This document shows positions 44,182 through 51,521 of a stretch of 58,291 nt of DNA, piece after piece. Origin of the DNA: Spongiactinospora gelatinilytica (GTDB lineage Bacteria > Actinomycetota > Actinomycetes > Streptosporangiales > Streptosporangiaceae). The first letter of the stretch is position 1; each line of letters opens with the position of its first letter. The notes below the pieces were generated by a model, which was given only the letters and a program-made list of their open reading frames with translations, was not told the origin of the DNA and searched no databases. The stretch lies in contig NZ_POUA01000004.1 of the NCBI RefSeq assembly GCF_003236385.1, positions 1 to 58,291 on the forward strand, read 5' to 3'. The translations under genes were made by a program, and so were the position numbers.

Positions 44182-45090
44182 CTAGTCGGCTCGCGGCCGG
44201 CACGCCTCCGCCTTGGTGAGCTTGCATATCCGGCGGATGGGGTCGTAGAACTTGTCTTCGACCTTGGTGAATCCCCAGTAGCCGGCGATGTCGTCGACAC
44301 CGAGGCTGTCGGCATTGCCACGCTGCAATATGGCGGTGGTGATGGCGGTGCGCAGCTCGGGTTTGAGCCTGTTGGATATCGCCAGCGGCGAGTTGACCAC
44401 CGGCGGCGACTTCCAGAGAATGGAATAGTCTTTTATGTCGATGTCCTCCTGAAATGGCAGGACCTCCTCAAAGAGCAGGTCTCTGATCGCAGCCGCGTCA
44501 CAGTCGCCGTCGCGGACGGCGAGAAGGGAGGCATCGTGGCCGCCGGTGAACGTTTCCTTGTAGCTTCCCGGCTTAATCCCGGCCTCAAGCAGGCCCGCCA
44601 GCGGATAGAGGCGGCCGGAAGTTGAGTTGGGGTCGACGAAGCAAATGTGCTTACCGCGCAGGTCGCGCAAGGTCTTCAATCCGCTGTCGGCCCGAGCAAC
44701 GATATAGCCGTGATAGCTCGGGGTGCCGCCTTCTTTATAAAGCTCTGCTGCGATAGGTGAGATGTCGACGCCCGAGTCTTTTGCCAGTACGTAGCTGAAC
44801 GGACCGTACATCGCTATGTGTACGGTGCCCGCGCGCTGCCCTTCGACCACGGCCGCGTAGTTGGTCATGACCTCGAGTTGTACCCTTTTCCCCGAGGCCT
44901 TGGACACCAGATCGGCGAGGGGCGCATATTCGGCCTTCAAGGTGGCGGCATTCTCGTTAGGGATCAGTCCCATGACGATGGTGTCCGGATCGGACAGGTT
45001 GGTGCTCGAACCGCCACAGGCCGCCGTGGCGATGGTAGTCAAGGCACAGATCATTGCGAGGCGGACGGTGTGCGATAACGGTGAGGACAT
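44182..45090 (-). CDS. phnD: PhnD-like substrate-binding lipoprotein
   Basis: The product is 302 aa. The signal peptide ends in lipobox ATAAC with Cys25 as lipid anchor. The PhnD/PBP2 fold shows DTIVMGLIPNENAATLKAEY, then LADLVSKASGKRVQLEVMT, NYAAVVEGQRAGTVHIAMYG and FVDPNSTSGRLYPLAGLLEA. Homologues bind phosphonates, phosphite or hypophosphite; in this setting arsenate or an arsonate is the likely ligand. The gene begins 4 bp after the decarboxylase gene, so uptake and biosynthesis are co-expressed. Similar PhnCDE sets accompany the Streptomyces organoarsenic cluster. Confidence 0.88.
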   Translation of the reverse strand: MSSPLSHTVRLAMICALTTIATAACGGSSTNLSDPDTIVMGLIPNENAATLKAEYAPLADLVSKASGKRVQLEVMTNYAAVVEGQRAGTVHIAMYGPFSYVLAKDSGVDISPIAAELYKEGGTPSYHGYIVARADSGLKTLRDLRGKHICFVDPNSTSGRLYPLAGLLEAGIKPGSYKETFTGGHDASLLAVRDGDCDAAAIRDLLFEEVLPFQEDIDIKDYSILWKSPPVVNSPLAISNRLKPELRTAITTAILQRGNADSLGVDDIAGYWGFTKVEDKFYDPIRRICKLTKAEACRPRAD

Positions 45091-45094
45091 TCGG

Positions 45095-46231
45095 TCATCC
45101 TTCGGACGACGCGGACTCGGTCGTGTTGTTCAGGGTGGCGGTGAAGCGGCTCCGCAGAGACTGTGGGGAATGGGCGCTGGTTGCACGTGGTGGTAGCGGG
45201 TTCTGTCGCCGCCGGGTGGGGATTACGCACATATGTGGGCCAGGTGATGTGAGTGCCGCAGTGACCGCCTCGGTCACTTCAGGCAGAGTGCGGCACGTTC
45301 GCGTGCTGCGGTATCCGCATCCTGCGGCGACCTGGTCGAGGCGAGTCGTGGCCGATGTGGTGGCCTGGGAGCCGGTCGACTCGTGGACGCCGTTGTCTAG
45401 CACGATGTGGACGAGGTTGGGCGGGTTCAGGAAACCGATGCTCGAAAGCGCTCCAAGATGCATCAGCGCCGCGCCGTCGCCGTCCAGCACGATGACCTTC
45501 CGCTGCAGATCGGCCAGGGCGACGCCCAGGGCGATCGAGGAGGCGTGGCCCATGGAGCCTTGCATATAGAAATTGGCCGGCCGGTCGTCGATCCCGAACA
45601 GCTCCCGGCCGGTATACCCAGTGGTGGCGATGATGGGAGCATCGCCGGCGAGCTTGGCGATGACGCGTACGGCCTCACCACTGTCCAGTCGGCCGTCCTG
45701 GTCAATGTGGTTCTCGGTGACCCTGGCAACGACGCCCTTCTCAACGCAGATGAAGGGAGCGTGCCCCGCCGACATCGAGCCGATGGCGGTGTTGAGAAGT
45801 TCCCGGAACCGCTCTTCGTCATCGCCGGCCCGCAGGGTCCAGTTCGGGACCCCCAGCATGTCGAGGTAGGGCCGGGTAGTCGGGCCCATGATGGCGTGCT
45901 GGGGCTCATCGTCAGCGGGATCTGGCTGTCCGCGCAGGCTCACAAAGGTGAGGACCGGGATGCGGTAGGTCATGACCAGCGAGGTCAGAGGGTTGATCAG
46001 ATTACCTAGTCCGGAGTTCTGCAGCATGACGTAAGCGCGGCATCCGGCCAGTGCCGCGCCGACGGCCACAGCGAGCGCATTTCCTTCGTTGGCTGCGGGG
46101 ACGTAGCGTCCTGGCGTTCGGCTCAGTAGTGCGATCGGCCCGCCGAAGAAGGAGCAGGGAACGCCACTGGCCAGACTGAACCCCCGCTGTTCCAGTTCGT
46201 CGCAGAACAGTTCGGCAGAAATCATCGTCAT
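45095..46231 (-). CDS. phosphonopyruvate-decarboxylase homologue (ThDP), predicted arsonopyruvate decarboxylase
   Basis: The product is 378 aa, the normal length for Ppd/Fom2-type single-chain decarboxylases. The N-terminal pyrimidine-binding half is GFSLASGVPCSFFGGPIALL and YVPAANEGNALAVAVGAALA with the catalytic Glu. The C-terminal pyrophosphate half has VLDGDGAALMHLGALSSIGF, then LNPPNLVHIVLDNGVHESTG, the GDG-x(24-27)-N motif. It would decarboxylate a 3-arsono- or 3-phosphonopyruvate to the corresponding acetaldehyde, pulling an unfavourable mutase reaction forward. It is placed after the mutase (24-bp gap) and before phnD (4 bp). The last 35 residues are a degenerate Arg-rich tail. Confidence 0.9.
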   Translation of the reverse strand: MTMISAELFCDELEQRGFSLASGVPCSFFGGPIALLSRTPGRYVPAANEGNALAVAVGAALAGCRAYVMLQNSGLGNLINPLTSLVMTYRIPVLTFVSLRGQPDPADDEPQHAIMGPTTRPYLDMLGVPNWTLRAGDDEERFRELLNTAIGSMSAGHAPFICVEKGVVARVTENHIDQDGRLDSGEAVRVIAKLAGDAPIIATTGYTGRELFGIDDRPANFYMQGSMGHASSIALGVALADLQRKVIVLDGDGAALMHLGALSSIGFLNPPNLVHIVLDNGVHESTGSQATTSATTRLDQVAAGCGYRSTRTCRTLPEVTEAVTAALTSPGPHMCVIPTRRRQNPLPPRATSAHSPQSLRSRFTATLNNTTESASSEG

Positions 46232-46255
46232 GCTCTTTCTCGCGAAACTGATGCC

Positions 46256-47818
46256 TCACCCTTGTCGGATGGGTTGGGCGGAGTCATCGACCAGCTCGGG
46301 CGCCGACATGGCCGCGGGGATGGGCAGGCCAAGTAGCCGAAGGACCGTGGGACCGACCGAGCAGATCGCCGCCTCACCACCGCTCGGAATCTTCAAGCGC
46401 TCACCGCGCACGGAGATGAGCGCGCAGGGTACGCGGTTGGTGGTGTGACCGCCATAGCCGATAGCGGGTGCGCCGTCAGTCGGTGAGGTGAGCATTTGCT
46501 CGGCGTTTCCGTGGTCACCCACCAGTAGAGTCCAGCGCCCGCCCGCGAAGGCAGTGGAGCAGATCTGGGCGGCGGCACGGTCGACCGCCTCCACCGCCTT
46601 TCGTGTGGCATGGTAAGCCCCGGTGTGACCGACCACATCCATGTTCGCCAGGTTCGCCACCACCAGGCCGACATCGGGTCGGGCCGCGGCCTCGATGACC
46701 GCCTGAACGAGCCCGCGAAGATTCATCTCGGGATGGTCCTGAACCGGCCCCGTTGCGGCCGGCGGAACGAGTACATGCTCCTCCTGTTGCCGGGGCCGCG
46801 CGTCCCGGCCGTTCAGGTAGAAGGTGACGTGTTCGAATTTCTCCCGCTCGGCTATCCGGACGGACCGTACTTCGGAGTTTTCGAGGGCGTCGGCCAGGCC
46901 GCCCGAGGCATCGGCGCGTGGCACGAGGGCGGGAATGCCGGCATGGGTGTCGTAGTGGCCAAGGCTCAGTAGCCGGACACGGCTGCGGGCGGTGCTGGCC
47001 AGGAGTACGGCCACCATGTCCGCGAGCGGTGCCATTCGATCGCTTCGGAAGTTCATGAACACGATGGCGTCGCCGTCCCGAACCGGGGCCGGCCCACCGG
47101 TCGCACCGGTTATCACCGTCGCAGTGACAGAGCCGTCGGGCGCTCCGCCGCGCAGCGCGTCTTCGGCATTGGGGGCGCTGCGTTCGGCCCTGCCGTCCAG
47201 TACCAGAAGGGCCGCCTGGGCGGTCAAGTGGTCGGCACCGCTTTTGTCCATGGCGAAGTTGCGCCCGATCACGGTGGCGACGGCGCCCACTCCGGATACT
47301 TTGACGATTTCGTTCAGACGCGATAAGTACAAAGCGCCGGTTCCGTCTGGTACGTCACGTCCGTCCGTGATCGCATGGATCACAACCCTTTCCAGGGCAT
47401 GCGCTCGAGCGGCACGCAGGACCTCGGCGATGTGGTCGATGTCAGAGTGGATCCGGCCGTCAGAGATCAACCCGACGAGGTGCAGTGTTCCGCGCTGCTG
47501 GGCCAGTCTCACGCAGGCTTCCCGCAGCAGGGGATGGGATCGTAGGGCTCCTGACTTCACCTGCTGCTCTACCCGGAGACTGTCGTATTCGATGGGTCGC
47601 CCGGCGCCCATCACCATATGTCCGATCTCGGAATTGCCTACGGTGCCCTCTGGAAGACCCACTGCGCCTCCGGAGGCGTCCAGGAGTACTCCGCGCCTGC
47701 CGAGGACCAGCCCTTCGAGGAAGGGGCACTCCGCCTCACTGATCGCGTTGCCGGGCGCAGGCGGCGCGTGTCCCCACCCGTCGAGGACGAGCAGGACTCC
47801 TGGCATGCGGGCCCTCAT
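46256..47818 (-). CDS. cofactor-independent phosphoglycerate-mutase homologue, predicted arsenoenolpyruvate mutase
   Basis: ATG 47818 overlaps the AroA-like stop (ATGA). The product is 520 aa, the full length of the alkaline-phosphatase-fold iPGM family. Metal and catalytic motifs are conserved: VLDGWG (Asp13), GNSEIGH with nucleophile Ser63, DGRDVPDGTG, MNFRSDRMAPLAD, NMDVVGHTGAYHA, GDHGNAE and GHTTNRVP. Small departures from glycolytic iPGM (SDGRIHSDIDH for SDGGVHSHIDH, GDHGNAE for ADHGNAE) suggest a changed substrate. In the Streptomyces organoarsenic model this homologue turns arsenoenolpyruvate into arsonopyruvate, forming the C-As bond. A housekeeping role is unlikely in an operon with AroA-like and Ppd-like genes. 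Confidence 0.88.
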   Translation of the reverse strand: MRARMPGVLLVLDGWGHAPPAPGNAISEAECPFLEGLVLGRRGVLLDASGGAVGLPEGTVGNSEIGHMVMGAGRPIEYDSLRVEQQVKSGALRSHPLLREACVRLAQQRGTLHLVGLISDGRIHSDIDHIAEVLRAARAHALERVVIHAITDGRDVPDGTGALYLSRLNEIVKVSGVGAVATVIGRNFAMDKSGADHLTAQAALLVLDGRAERSAPNAEDALRGGAPDGSVTATVITGATGGPAPVRDGDAIVFMNFRSDRMAPLADMVAVLLASTARSRVRLLSLGHYDTHAGIPALVPRADASGGLADALENSEVRSVRIAEREKFEHVTFYLNGRDARPRQQEEHVLVPPAATGPVQDHPEMNLRGLVQAVIEAAARPDVGLVVANLANMDVVGHTGAYHATRKAVEAVDRAAAQICSTAFAGGRWTLLVGDHGNAEQMLTSPTDGAPAIGYGGHTTNRVPCALISVRGERLKIPSGGEAAICSVGPTVLRLLGLPIPAAMSAPELVDDSAQPIRQG

Positions 47819-49155
47819 CGGCCGCCCCGCAGGCCTTCGAAGCGCTCCCAGAAACTGGGAAAAGACTTGGTCACGCATGCCGGTTCTTCGATGACCACTC
47901 CTGGGGTACGCAGTCCAGCGATGGCGAACGCCATGGCGATGCGGTGGTCGTCGTAGGTGTGGATCCAGGCGCCTTTCGGCTCAGCGCCGCCGTGGATCGT
48001 CATCGTGTCGATGGTCGTGTCCACCCTCACGCCCATCTTGCCCAGTTCCGTCGCCACGGCCGCGATCCGATCGCATTCCTTGAAACGCAGGTTCCCGATA
48101 CCGGTTATGTGCGTACGCCCTTTGGCATAAGCCGCGACAACGGCCAGAGTAGGGACGACATCGGGCATGCGGGTCATGTCGATGTCGATACCGCGCAGGG
48201 CGTCCCCTTCCACGGTGATGCCGTCGGCACCGGCCACGCAAGTGCACCCCATGTCGGTCAACGCCTTGATCAGCCCAACGTCACCTTGCCGAGAATCTGG
48301 ACCGATCCCAGGGATGGTCACCTTACCGCCGAGAATCGCCGCGGCCGCCACGAAATACGACATCGCCGAGGCGTCGGGCTCGACGGTGATGTCCCCGCCG
48401 AGGTACTGCTGCCCCGCTGGGACGGCGAATGACGAGTAGCCGTTGACGGAGATCTCACCGATGCCGGCCTGCCGCATGGCGGCGATCGTCATGTCCACAT
48501 ACGGTCCTGAGACCAGATCGCCGTCTATATGCAGCTCGAGTCCCTGTTCTGCCACAGGAGCGCAAACAAGCAGGCTGCTGGTGAACTGGCTGCTCACCGT
48601 GCCGGAAATGTGAGTTCCTCCGCCACGCCAAGCCGGTCCCCACACTTCGATCGGAGGTGAGTCATTGCCGTGGAGTGCCCGCGCACGCACCCCGAGCGCG
48701 CGCAGCGCTTCCAGCAGGTGCCCCATCGGCCGTTCACGCATCCGTTGATTACCGGTCAGCACTGTCCGTCCGTCGGCCAGGGCCGCCATCGTGATCAGGA
48801 ACCGGATTGGAGTCCCGGCGTTGCCCATGTCGATCTCTTGTGCGGGTGCGCGCATGGGTCGGCCGTTCGGCGAGACCGTGATGCTGGGGACGTCGGGCCG
48901 TAGTTCCACATCGACGTGCCCCAGCCTGCGCAGGGCCTCGGCCAGAAGGATGGTGTCCTGGGAGTGAAGCGCGTTGTGCAGTGTGGTCGGTTGGGCGCAC
49001 AGGCCGGCGATCGCCAGGAATCGGTTGGTGTAGCTCTTGGAGCCGACCACCTCCACGACCGTGTCCAGGCCGGTCAGGGGAGTGATCGGGTAATGGGGAA
49101 GGTCGAGGATCGATGTACCTGAGGTACCTTCTGGGGTTCGGTCCATCCTGGCCAT
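47815..49155 (-). CDS. EPSP-synthase (AroA) homologue, predicted arsenoenolpyruvate synthase
   Basis: The product is 446 aa. EPSP-synthase signatures are intact: GSKSYTNR (Lys40-Ser41), GNAGTPIRFLITMAALADG, RMRERPMG, SSQFTSSLLVCAP, EPDASAMSYFVAAAAILGG, LRFKECDRIAAVATELGKMG, YDDHRIAMAFAIAGL and VTKSFPSFWERF. The chromosomal aroA normally sits elsewhere. Association with the mutase (4-bp overlap) and decarboxylase marks this as the specialised paralogue proposed to condense PEP's enolpyruvyl group with arsenate. Substitutions such as KSYTNR for KSVSNR lie in the shikimate pocket. A resistant or extra EPSP synthase is the alternative, disfavoured by context. Confidence 0.88.
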   Translation of the reverse strand: MARMDRTPEGTSGTSILDLPHYPITPLTGLDTVVEVVGSKSYTNRFLAIAGLCAQPTTLHNALHSQDTILLAEALRRLGHVDVELRPDVPSITVSPNGRPMRAPAQEIDMGNAGTPIRFLITMAALADGRTVLTGNQRMRERPMGHLLEALRALGVRARALHGNDSPPIEVWGPAWRGGGTHISGTVSSQFTSSLLVCAPVAEQGLELHIDGDLVSGPYVDMTIAAMRQAGIGEISVNGYSSFAVPAGQQYLGGDITVEPDASAMSYFVAAAAILGGKVTIPGIGPDSRQGDVGLIKALTDMGCTCVAGADGITVEGDALRGIDIDMTRMPDVVPTLAVVAAYAKGRTHITGIGNLRFKECDRIAAVATELGKMGVRVDTTIDTMTIHGGAEPKGAWIHTYDDHRIAMAFAIAGLRTPGVVIEEPACVTKSFPSFWERFEGLRGGR

Positions 49156-49201
49156 CCTTTGGTCGTACCGGTCGCGAAAGGTCCGCGGTGGCTGCGGGAG
49201 G

Positions 49202-49975
49202 CTACGGCCGCCGATGCACTTTGTGCTGGGCCGCCTGCGCGCGGGGGCGCAGAACGAGTAAGTCGACGTTGACGTATGACGGTCGGGTTATGGCCCAGGC
49301 GATGGCGTCCGCCACGTCGTCGGCGACCAGTGGATGGTCCACACCGGCGTAGACGGCGGCTGCCTGCTCTGCGTCTCCCCGGTACCGGTTCAACGAGAAC
49401 TCTTCGGTGTGAACCATGCCGGGGGCGATGTCGATGACACGGACCGGTTCCCCACATAGTTCCAGGCGCAGAGTCGCGGCTAGAACACGTTCGCCGTGCT
49501 TCGCGGCACTGTAGCCCCCGCCGCCCTCATAGACGGTGAACGAGGCCGTCGAGGACACGATGACGATCGTTCCATCACCGCTGGCGATAAGGTACGGCAG
49601 CAATGCCTGCGTCATGTGCAGCGCGCCCAATACGTTTACCTCGTACATCGCACGCCAGTCCGATGGCAGTGCATCGGAAATCGGCTCGGTCCCGAAGGCA
49701 CCACCAGCATTGTTGATCAGGACATCACACCGGTCCAAATTGCCGGCCATGGCCTTGACAGCTGCTTCGTCGGTGACATCCACCAGCAGCGCCTCCGCTT
49801 GCCGCCCCTCCGCAACCAGCTGCCGTACGAGAAACTCCAGGCGGTCGATTCGCCGGCCGACGAGTAAGACCCGATAACCTTCATTCGCCAACCTGACGGC
49901 CGTCGCCGCTCCGATTCCGCTACCTGCTCCGGTTATAAGCGCGGTGGCCGGCCCGTTCTCCGGGCTCTCCCTCAT
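49202..49975 (-). CDS. short-chain dehydrogenase/reductase of the biosynthetic operon
   Basis: ATG 49975 shares one base with the upstream gene's TGA. The product is 257 aa. Cofactor motif LITGAGSGIGAATAVRLANE, with VGRRIDRLE pointing to NADP(H); NNAGGAFG; catalytic VSSTASFTV with GGYSAAKHG (Ser-Tyr-Lys). It ends in a basic tail (AAQHKVHRRP). It lies 46 bp upstream of the AroA-like gene. The natural role in this pathway is reduction of the arsono- (phosphono-) acetaldehyde made by the decarboxylase to a 2-hydroxyethyl product, the job done by a different family (FomC-type) in fosfomycin biosynthesis. Confidence 0.85.
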   Translation of the reverse strand: MRESPENGPATALITGAGSGIGAATAVRLANEGYRVLLVGRRIDRLEFLVRQLVAEGRQAEALLVDVTDEAAVKAMAGNLDRCDVLINNAGGAFGTEPISDALPSDWRAMYEVNVLGALHMTQALLPYLIASGDGTIVIVSSTASFTVYEGGGGYSAAKHGERVLAATLRLELCGEPVRVIDIAPGMVHTEEFSLNRYRGDAEQAAAVYAGVDHPLVADDVADAIAWAITRPSYVNVDLLVLRPRAQAAQHKVHRRP

Positions 49976-50424
49976 CAATTCGAAACACCATGTGTCGGCG
50001 AGGAGTCGTGATCGGGTGACGTGCCGCCCATGCCTTGATTGCTGGCCTGAGCAATCCACACATGCGCGCCCGGCTGTAGCCGGAATACCGTGGGCTCATC
50101 TGCGGAACCTGTGGTCTCCACCTGGCCCCCTACGAAAAGCAAGTGCGCCAGTCCGGCGACGACATCCGGGAAATATTGATCGACCGTGAACCCTTGGGCG
50201 CTCGCCGACTGATTGTGGACTCCGAGGATCGGGCCACCATAATCGAGTGGCGACCACAATATCGCGCGTAGCCCGGCGCCGATGTCGACATGGGTCCTGT
50301 CCGCCGATCCGATGGATTCGTAGTGGGTTCGGCCCGCCACACACGCCCTGATGTAGGCGTCTGACAGGGGATCGCCGGCCGAGGCGCCGAGTTGGCCTCG
50401 TGCCGATCTAGTGGAATCGGCCAT
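49975..50424 (-). CDS. unknown 149-aa protein, first gene of the core biosynthetic operon
   Basis: ATG 50424 has GAGG about 9 nt upstream. I do not recognise a family. Readable features are a polar N-terminus (STRSARGQLGASAGDPLSDA), a beta-rich middle (VDIGAGLRAILWSPLDYGGP, ILGVHNQSASAQGF, VAGLAHLLFVGGQVETTG), a terminal FRLQPGAHVWIAQA and a Ser/His tail. It has no TM segment or signal and one Cys. Overlap of its stop with the SDR start (TGATG) shows co-translation, so it probably serves the pathway, perhaps as a small cupin- or GAF-like ligand binder. That last point is speculation. Confidence 0.7.
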   Translation of the reverse strand: MADSTRSARGQLGASAGDPLSDAYIRACVAGRTHYESIGSADRTHVDIGAGLRAILWSPLDYGGPILGVHNQSASAQGFTVDQYFPDVVAGLAHLLFVGGQVETTGSADEPTVFRLQPGAHVWIAQASNQGMGGTSPDHDSSPTHGVSN

Positions 50425-50772
50425 CTTCGAATACCTCGCGATCAACGGTGGTCGTTCCGATGCTCATGGTAATTCAATGTCCCGCGTACGTGCATCCCAG
50501 GATCGTCGCGTTACCGAACTGTATCGGTTGGCCCATGATTGGAGGGGAGCACGATGCCACTCGGCCCTTTTTAGACAGCAAAAGATGGGCAAGCCGCTAC
50601 ATGCGTATGAAACCTCTCATCCCGCCTATAACGCCCGGCCTTGCTAAAGTCGCTAGCACTTAATAGATTTGTCGCATTCAGGTGCCTTTGCTAGCCAATC
50701 GTCCCTTCTGACAACAGAGCCCCCCAAGAAAGAGGGATCTAGCAATTCATCCGCGACAAGGGCGAACTGACA
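50425..50772 (-). other. 0.35-kb intergenic region, likely promoter of the core operon
   Basis: No gene is seen. It is AT-richer than average around 50600-50680, and on the minus strand TTATAG near 50630 could be a -10, but no good -35 stands at the right distance. It separates the two minus-strand units. Confidence 0.35.
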
Positions 50773-50808
50773 CTCCAGTGCCTTGGCGGATGGCTCAAGG
50801 CACTGGAG
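50773..50808 (-). terminator. 13-bp perfect stem terminator after the HppE gene
   Basis: CTCCAGTGCCTTG (50773-50785) pairs perfectly with CAAGGCACTGGAG (50796-50808) across a 10-nt loop, 9 bp past the HppE stop. It closes the kinase-HppE unit and separates it from the core operon. Confidence 0.8.
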
Positions 50809-50817
50809 GTCTCATGA

Positions 50818-51411
50818 TCAGAAGTTGATCGAGATGACCTTGCCAGGGCCGGAGCCCTTGGTCGTCGTCAGGGTGTGCGGGACGCCGGGCGAGATGTAGA
50901 AGCTACTCCCCTGGGGCAGTATGACCTCCCGGGGGTTAGCCGGGTCGCCCCACTTGAAGTGGATGTCGCCCTCCATGCAGTAGATCACCTCGTGAGCGTC
51001 GTGTCCGACGTTGAAGGCGGCCGCGTCCGGGTCGTCGACGTTCACCTCCAGCAGGAGGGGCACGAGCTTGGGCACGGTCCGCGTCCGCACCAGGCAGTGG
51101 TAGGTGTAGTAGTTGGTCCCAGCCCGCAGTCCCTTGATGATGGGGTTGTCCTGCGGTAACTGGTAGCTGACGCCGTCGTCGAGGTCACTGACGAATTCGG
51201 GAGTGAGTTCGGCCAACGACGTCCCGAGCACGCCGGCGATGGCGGTCAGGGTGTCCAGGGTGAGGGGGGCGCCCTTGTTCTCCTCCAGCGCCTCGATGTC
51301 CTGGGTGGGCTTTCCGAGCGCGGCCGCGAACGCCGCTCGGTCCATCTTGATGTGCTCCCTGCGTGCCTTGATCTTGTCGCCGTAGGTCTCTTCCAGGACT
51401 GGTGCGGTCAT
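50818..51411 (-). CDS. HppE-like (S)-2-hydroxypropylphosphonate epoxidase homologue (Fom4 family)
   Basis: ATG 51411 has AAAGGA 8 nt upstream. The product is 197 aa (Streptomyces wedmorensis HppE is 198). It aligns over its whole length at an offset of one: a helical HTH-like domain (1-75; IKARREHIKMDRAAFAAALG), then DLDDGVSYQLP and the cupin. Iron ligands His137, Glu141 (GHDAHEVIYC) and His179 (PGVPHTLTTTKG) match His138/Glu142/His180. Substrate residues Lys22, Arg96, Tyr102, Tyr104 and Asn134 match Lys23, Arg97, Tyr103, Tyr105 and Asn135. HppE uses Fe(II) and peroxide to close an epoxide on a 2-hydroxyalkylphosphonate. Here the substrate is inferred to be a hydroxyalkyl-arsonate. It follows the FomA-like gene by 110 bp. 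Confidence 0.92.
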   Translation of the reverse strand: MTAPVLEETYGDKIKARREHIKMDRAAFAAALGKPTQDIEALEENKGAPLTLDTLTAIAGVLGTSLAELTPEFVSDLDDGVSYQLPQDNPIIKGLRAGTNYYTYHCLVRTRTVPKLVPLLLEVNVDDPDAAAFNVGHDAHEVIYCMEGDIHFKWGDPANPREVILPQGSSFYISPGVPHTLTTTKGSGPGKVISINF

Positions 51412-51521
51412 TGGTAGATTCCTTTCATCTCTGTCACGAGACGGTCTGGAAGTTCGGACTGTACGTGTCGGCAAGCGATCTTGCCTGAACCTACGAAATT
51501 CGCCGCTATCACCCCGCTTCT

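Noticed and set aside
47815-49155. AroA as a glyphosate-type resistant housekeeping EPSP synthase
   Set aside because: 4-bp overlap with the mutase and position inside the decarboxylase/PhnCDE operon argue for a specialised paralogue.
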